A stretch of DNA of 64,000 nt from positions 310,001-374,000 of the forward strand of contig NZ_BAABJW010000001.1 of NCBI RefSeq assembly GCF_039543505.1, read 5' to 3'. This document shows positions 61,823-64,000 of the stretch, in pieces. Source of the DNA: Litoribaculum gwangyangense (GTDB taxonomy: Bacteria > Bacteroidota > Bacteroidia > Flavobacteriales > Flavobacteriaceae). Each line of letters opens with the position of its first letter. The first letter of the stretch is position 1. The notes under the pieces were generated by a model. That model did not search any database and was not told the origin of the DNA. It saw only the letters and a list, made by a program, of their open reading frames with translations. Position numbers and translations under genes: made by a program.

Positions 61823-63055
61823 TTAATGTTCATTCAATCTAAAATCTGGATAGGCGTCCATACCATGCTCGTGGGCATCTAATCCTTCTATTTCTTCTTT
61901 TTCAGAAACTCTTATTCCAATAGTTTTCTTCAAGGTAAATATGATAATAAATGCGGTTACTATACAAAATACAGCATAAGAACCTACACCAATTAACTGG
62001 CTGATAAATTGATCTACTCCTGCTAATTCACCAAAAATCCCAACAGCTAAGGTCCCCCAAATACCACAAACTAGGTGAACTGCAATAGCTCCAACAGGAT
62101 CATCTAACCTTAAACTATCAATAAATCTTACAGCTAACACAATAATTACACCTGCAACAGCTCCAATAATAATGGCATCCGTAGGACTCATTTGGTCTGC
62201 TCCAGCGGTAATACCAACCAAACCTCCTAAAATACCATTTAAGAACATGGTTAAATCTAAATTTTTATACATCGCTGTTGATACCAACATAGCAACTACA
62301 CCTCCTGCTGCTGCGGCTAAACACGTTGTTACCAAAACCAATGAGGTTAATCCTGGATCTGCAGAAAGTACTGAGCCACCATTAAAACCAAACCAACCTA
62401 ACCATAGTACTAAAACTCCAGCAGTTGCCAAAGGAATGTTGTGACCTGGAATCGCTTGTGGTTTTCCATCTTTAAACTTTCCAATTCTTGAGCCTAATAA
62501 CCAAACCGCTATTATAGCTGCCCATCCGCCAACTGAATGCACCAATGTAGAACCTGCAAAATCATAAAAAGGGGTTTCTAGAGTTTGTAAAAAGCCCCCG
62601 CCCCATTTCCAAGAACCCGCTATGGGATAAACCAATCCAACATAAAAAATAGTAAAAATCATAAAGGGTACAATTTTCATACGTTCAGCTACCGCACCAG
62701 ACACAATTGTTGCAGCAGTAGCAGCAAACATACCTTGAAAAAGGAAATCGGTCCAATAGGTATAGCCTTCATTATAAGTTAAATCCAAAGCCCCTTCGGC
62801 AGTAAGTGGCGAATCCAATCCAATACCTGCAAAACCAAGAAAACCATTAAATTCACCTGGATACATTAAGTTAAAACCAACTAAGCAATATAAAAGCAGC
62901 CCAATGGTAATAATAAAAATGTTTTTAAAAAGTATATTGATTGTGTTTTTTTGACGTGTTAATCCAATTTCTAAAAATGCAAAACCTAAGTGCATGAAAA
63001 AAACTAGAGCTGTACAGATCATCATCCATACATTGTTTGTTGTTAATAATTCCAT
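61823..63055 (-). CDS. amtB: Ammonium transporter AmtB
   Basis: A 410-residue Amt/Mep channel for ammonium with 11 predicted helices. Family motifs include AGSTLVHSVGGWAAI and GGGFLQTLETPFYDFAG before it, GWFGFNGGS, and VHLVCGIWGTLAVGIFG (pore histidine pair region). The N-terminal segment is a membrane helix rather than a cleaved signal. It follows glnK by 26 bases, so PII protein can block it at high nitrogen, as in other bacteria. A second amt gene lies just upstream. Confidence 0.95.
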   Translation of the reverse strand: MELLTTNNVWMMICTALVFFMHLGFAFLEIGLTRQKNTINILFKNIFIITIGLLLYCLVGFNLMYPGEFNGFLGFAGIGLDSPLTAEGALDLTYNEGYTYWTDFLFQGMFAATAATIVSGAVAERMKIVPFMIFTIFYVGLVYPIAGSWKWGGGFLQTLETPFYDFAGSTLVHSVGGWAAIIAVWLLGSRIGKFKDGKPQAIPGHNIPLATAGVLVLWLGWFGFNGGSVLSADPGLTSLVLVTTCLAAAAGGVVAMLVSTAMYKNLDLTMFLNGILGGLVGITAGADQMSPTDAIIIGAVAGVIIVLAVRFIDSLRLDDPVGAIAVHLVCGIWGTLAVGIFGELAGVDQFISQLIGVGSYAVFCIVTAFIIIFTLKKTIGIRVSEKEEIEGLDAHEHGMDAYPDFRLNEH

Positions 63056-63081
63056 AATAATTATTTAGTTTTTGATGGTTA

Positions 63082-63420
63082 TTATTTTAAAGTGTCGCCA
63101 CCTTTTTCTCCTGTTCTAATTCGGTAACATTCCTTTATTTCCGATACGAAAATTTTACCATCCCCGACATCGCCAGTTGCAGCTGAGTTAAGAATTGCTT
63201 GAATGGTAATTTCCTCAAAATCATCATTTACAACAATAGATAAATATCGTCGCTGTATATCGCTCGTACTATAAGAAACGCCTCGATAAACATGACCTTC
63301 CTTTTCGTTTCCTAAACCGGTTACATCCCAATAGGAAAAGAAATTAACGCCCACGCTATGTAACGCCTCTTTAACTTCACGATACTTTGATTTTCTGATA
63401 ATTGCTTCAATTTTTTTCAT
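63082..63420 (-). CDS. glnK: Nitrogen regulatory protein PII (GlnK)
   Basis: A 112-residue PII protein. The T-loop contains GHVYRGVSY with the tyrosine that is uridylylated in many bacteria. The nucleotide-binding B- and C-loop motifs are TGDVGDGKIFV and RIRTGEKGGD. It gates the AmtB channel and reports 2-oxoglutarate and ATP/ADP. Placed between two amtB genes, first of the pair with the 61823 copy. Confidence 0.96.
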   Translation of the reverse strand: MKKIEAIIRKSKYREVKEALHSVGVNFFSYWDVTGLGNEKEGHVYRGVSYSTSDIQRRYLSIVVNDDFEEITIQAILNSAATGDVGDGKIFVSEIKECYRIRTGEKGGDTLK

Positions 63421-63530
63421 AATTCATTATCTTAATTGTATTATTTAGTTGGTTAAAATAGAAAATAATTCAGTGTTCGAAAAACATATAGATTATTTAT
63501 GCCTTTTTCTTATTAATTTTTGAAAATTTA

Positions 63531-63561
63531 AAAAGATGCCTTAAAAATTAAGGCATCTTTT
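63531..63561 (-). terminator. Terminator of the second amtB gene
   Basis: Stem AAAAGATGCCTTA / TAAGGCATCTTTT with a 5-base loop and a T-run on the minus strand. It separates the upstream amtB transcript from glnK-amtB. Confidence 0.8.
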
Positions 63562-63609
63562 AGATAATTTTATATTTAAAATTTTATGATTTGAAATATT
63601 GTTTTACAA

Positions 63610-64000
63610 TTATTCCATTTCTCTTTGTCTCTTACCAGGATACGCGATGGTACCATGTTCTGAAATATCAAGACCTGCTATTTCTTCTTCTTCAGTAACT
63701 CTTAATCCTCCGAAAGCTTTCTTAATAATAAATAAGAATATAAATGATAATAACAGTGCCCAAACAGCATAAGCTAAAACCCCAATGGCTTGTGCACCTA
63801 ATTGAGCAGCACCTCCACCGTTGAATAAACCAATTCCCGTATCACCGTCAACACCCCAAAGACCTATAACTAAAGTTCCCCAAGCACCAGCAACGCCATG
63901 TACAGAAATAGCCCCTACAGCATCATCAATTTTTAATGTTTTCTCTATGAATCCAATAGAAAGTACAACAAGGATACCTCCTAATAAACCTGCTAATACA
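63610..64000 (-). CDS. Second ammonium transporter (5' part outside the window)
   Basis: The last 130 codons of an Amt-family gene, read on the minus strand and open to base 64000. The visible protein includes VHGVAGAWGTLVIGLWG, matching the VHLVCGIWGTL motif of the neighbouring AmtB, and ends AYPGKRQREME. It is clearly a paralogue of the 61823 gene, with a longer pore-side loop (GVDGDTGIGLFNGGGAAQLG). Start and full length are not visible. Confidence 0.92.
   Translation of the reverse strand, partial: VLAGLLGGILVVLSIGFIEKTLKIDDAVGAISVHGVAGAWGTLVIGLWGVDGDTGIGLFNGGGAAQLGAQAIGVLAYAVWALLLSFIFLFIIKKAFGGLRVTEEEEIAGLDISEHGTIAYPGKRQREME

Noticed and set aside
1..64000. CRISPR arrays, insertion sequences, prophage, rRNA and tRNA genes
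   Set aside because: I looked for regular repeat-spacer runs, transposase motifs, attachment-like repeats and cloverleaf sequences and saw none. A tool search (tRNAscan, CRISPR finder) could still overturn this.

Overview
The window is a gene-dense, AT-rich stretch of a chromosome from a member of the Bacteroidota, most likely Flavobacteriaceae. I infer this from the CarboxypepD_reg/TonB-dependent receptors, the many short secreted proteins and lipoproteins, the weak or absent Shine-Dalgarno sequences, and promoters of the Bacteroidota form TTTG-N19-TAxxTTTG. I see no rRNA, tRNA, insertion sequence, phage gene, CRISPR array or origin. No gap between genes exceeds about 300 bases. Two genes run off the edges: a fasciclin-domain gene on the left and a second ammonium transporter on the right.

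Layout. (1) 1-6391: nitrous oxide reduction cluster with a fasciclin protein, nosZ (clade II type, apparent lipoprotein), a NosB-like membrane protein, nosL, nosD, nosF and nosY. (2) 6388-7712: polyprenyl diphosphate synthase and a small partner. (3) 7826-14495: four-gene efflux operon (TetR regulator, TolC-type channel, adaptor, RND pump). (4) 14558-19939: DAB-type inorganic carbon uptake locus (dabA, dabB and two small genes, one a 55-residue membrane-hairpin ORF), with a divergent LysR regulator. (5) 20032-32432: TonB receptor, aspS, ClC protein, tadA, dxs, sugar MFS transporter and dGTPase. (6) 32594-40278: a short CarboxypepD protein, a TonB receptor with a beta-helix lipoprotein, and a PiT phosphate transporter. 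(7) 40349-57394: outer-membrane receptor, class Ia ribonucleotide reductase, MarC, S41 protease, dCMP deaminase, HupE/UreJ-like protein, epimerase, several small envelope proteins and a short SSB. (8) 57663-64000: PEP carboxylase, amidohydrolase, and amtB-glnK-amtB.

How the genes work together. The nos genes supply the reductase and its copper and ABC maturation apparatus, though no dedicated electron donor is visible here. The DAB locus would concentrate bicarbonate in the cell. With PEP carboxylase in the same window and no autotrophic carboxylase, an anaplerotic role in a heterotroph is a reasonable inference. The glnK and amtB genes form a nitrogen-acquisition module.

The strongest unexpected signal is regulatory. 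Three genes (32594, 33233 and 37993) share a promoter in which TAACAT/C hexamers repeat every 11 bases. The last hexamer lies exactly 19 bases before a -7-like box ending in TTTG. It looks like an activator-dependent (PhoB-type) promoter, and one of the three genes is a phosphate transporter. The first two genes also look like a promoter-plus-gene duplication in which one copy lost its barrel. Other observations are the small ORFs of the dab operon, a ClC protein lacking the gating glutamate, and a terminator-like hairpin inside the nos cluster.
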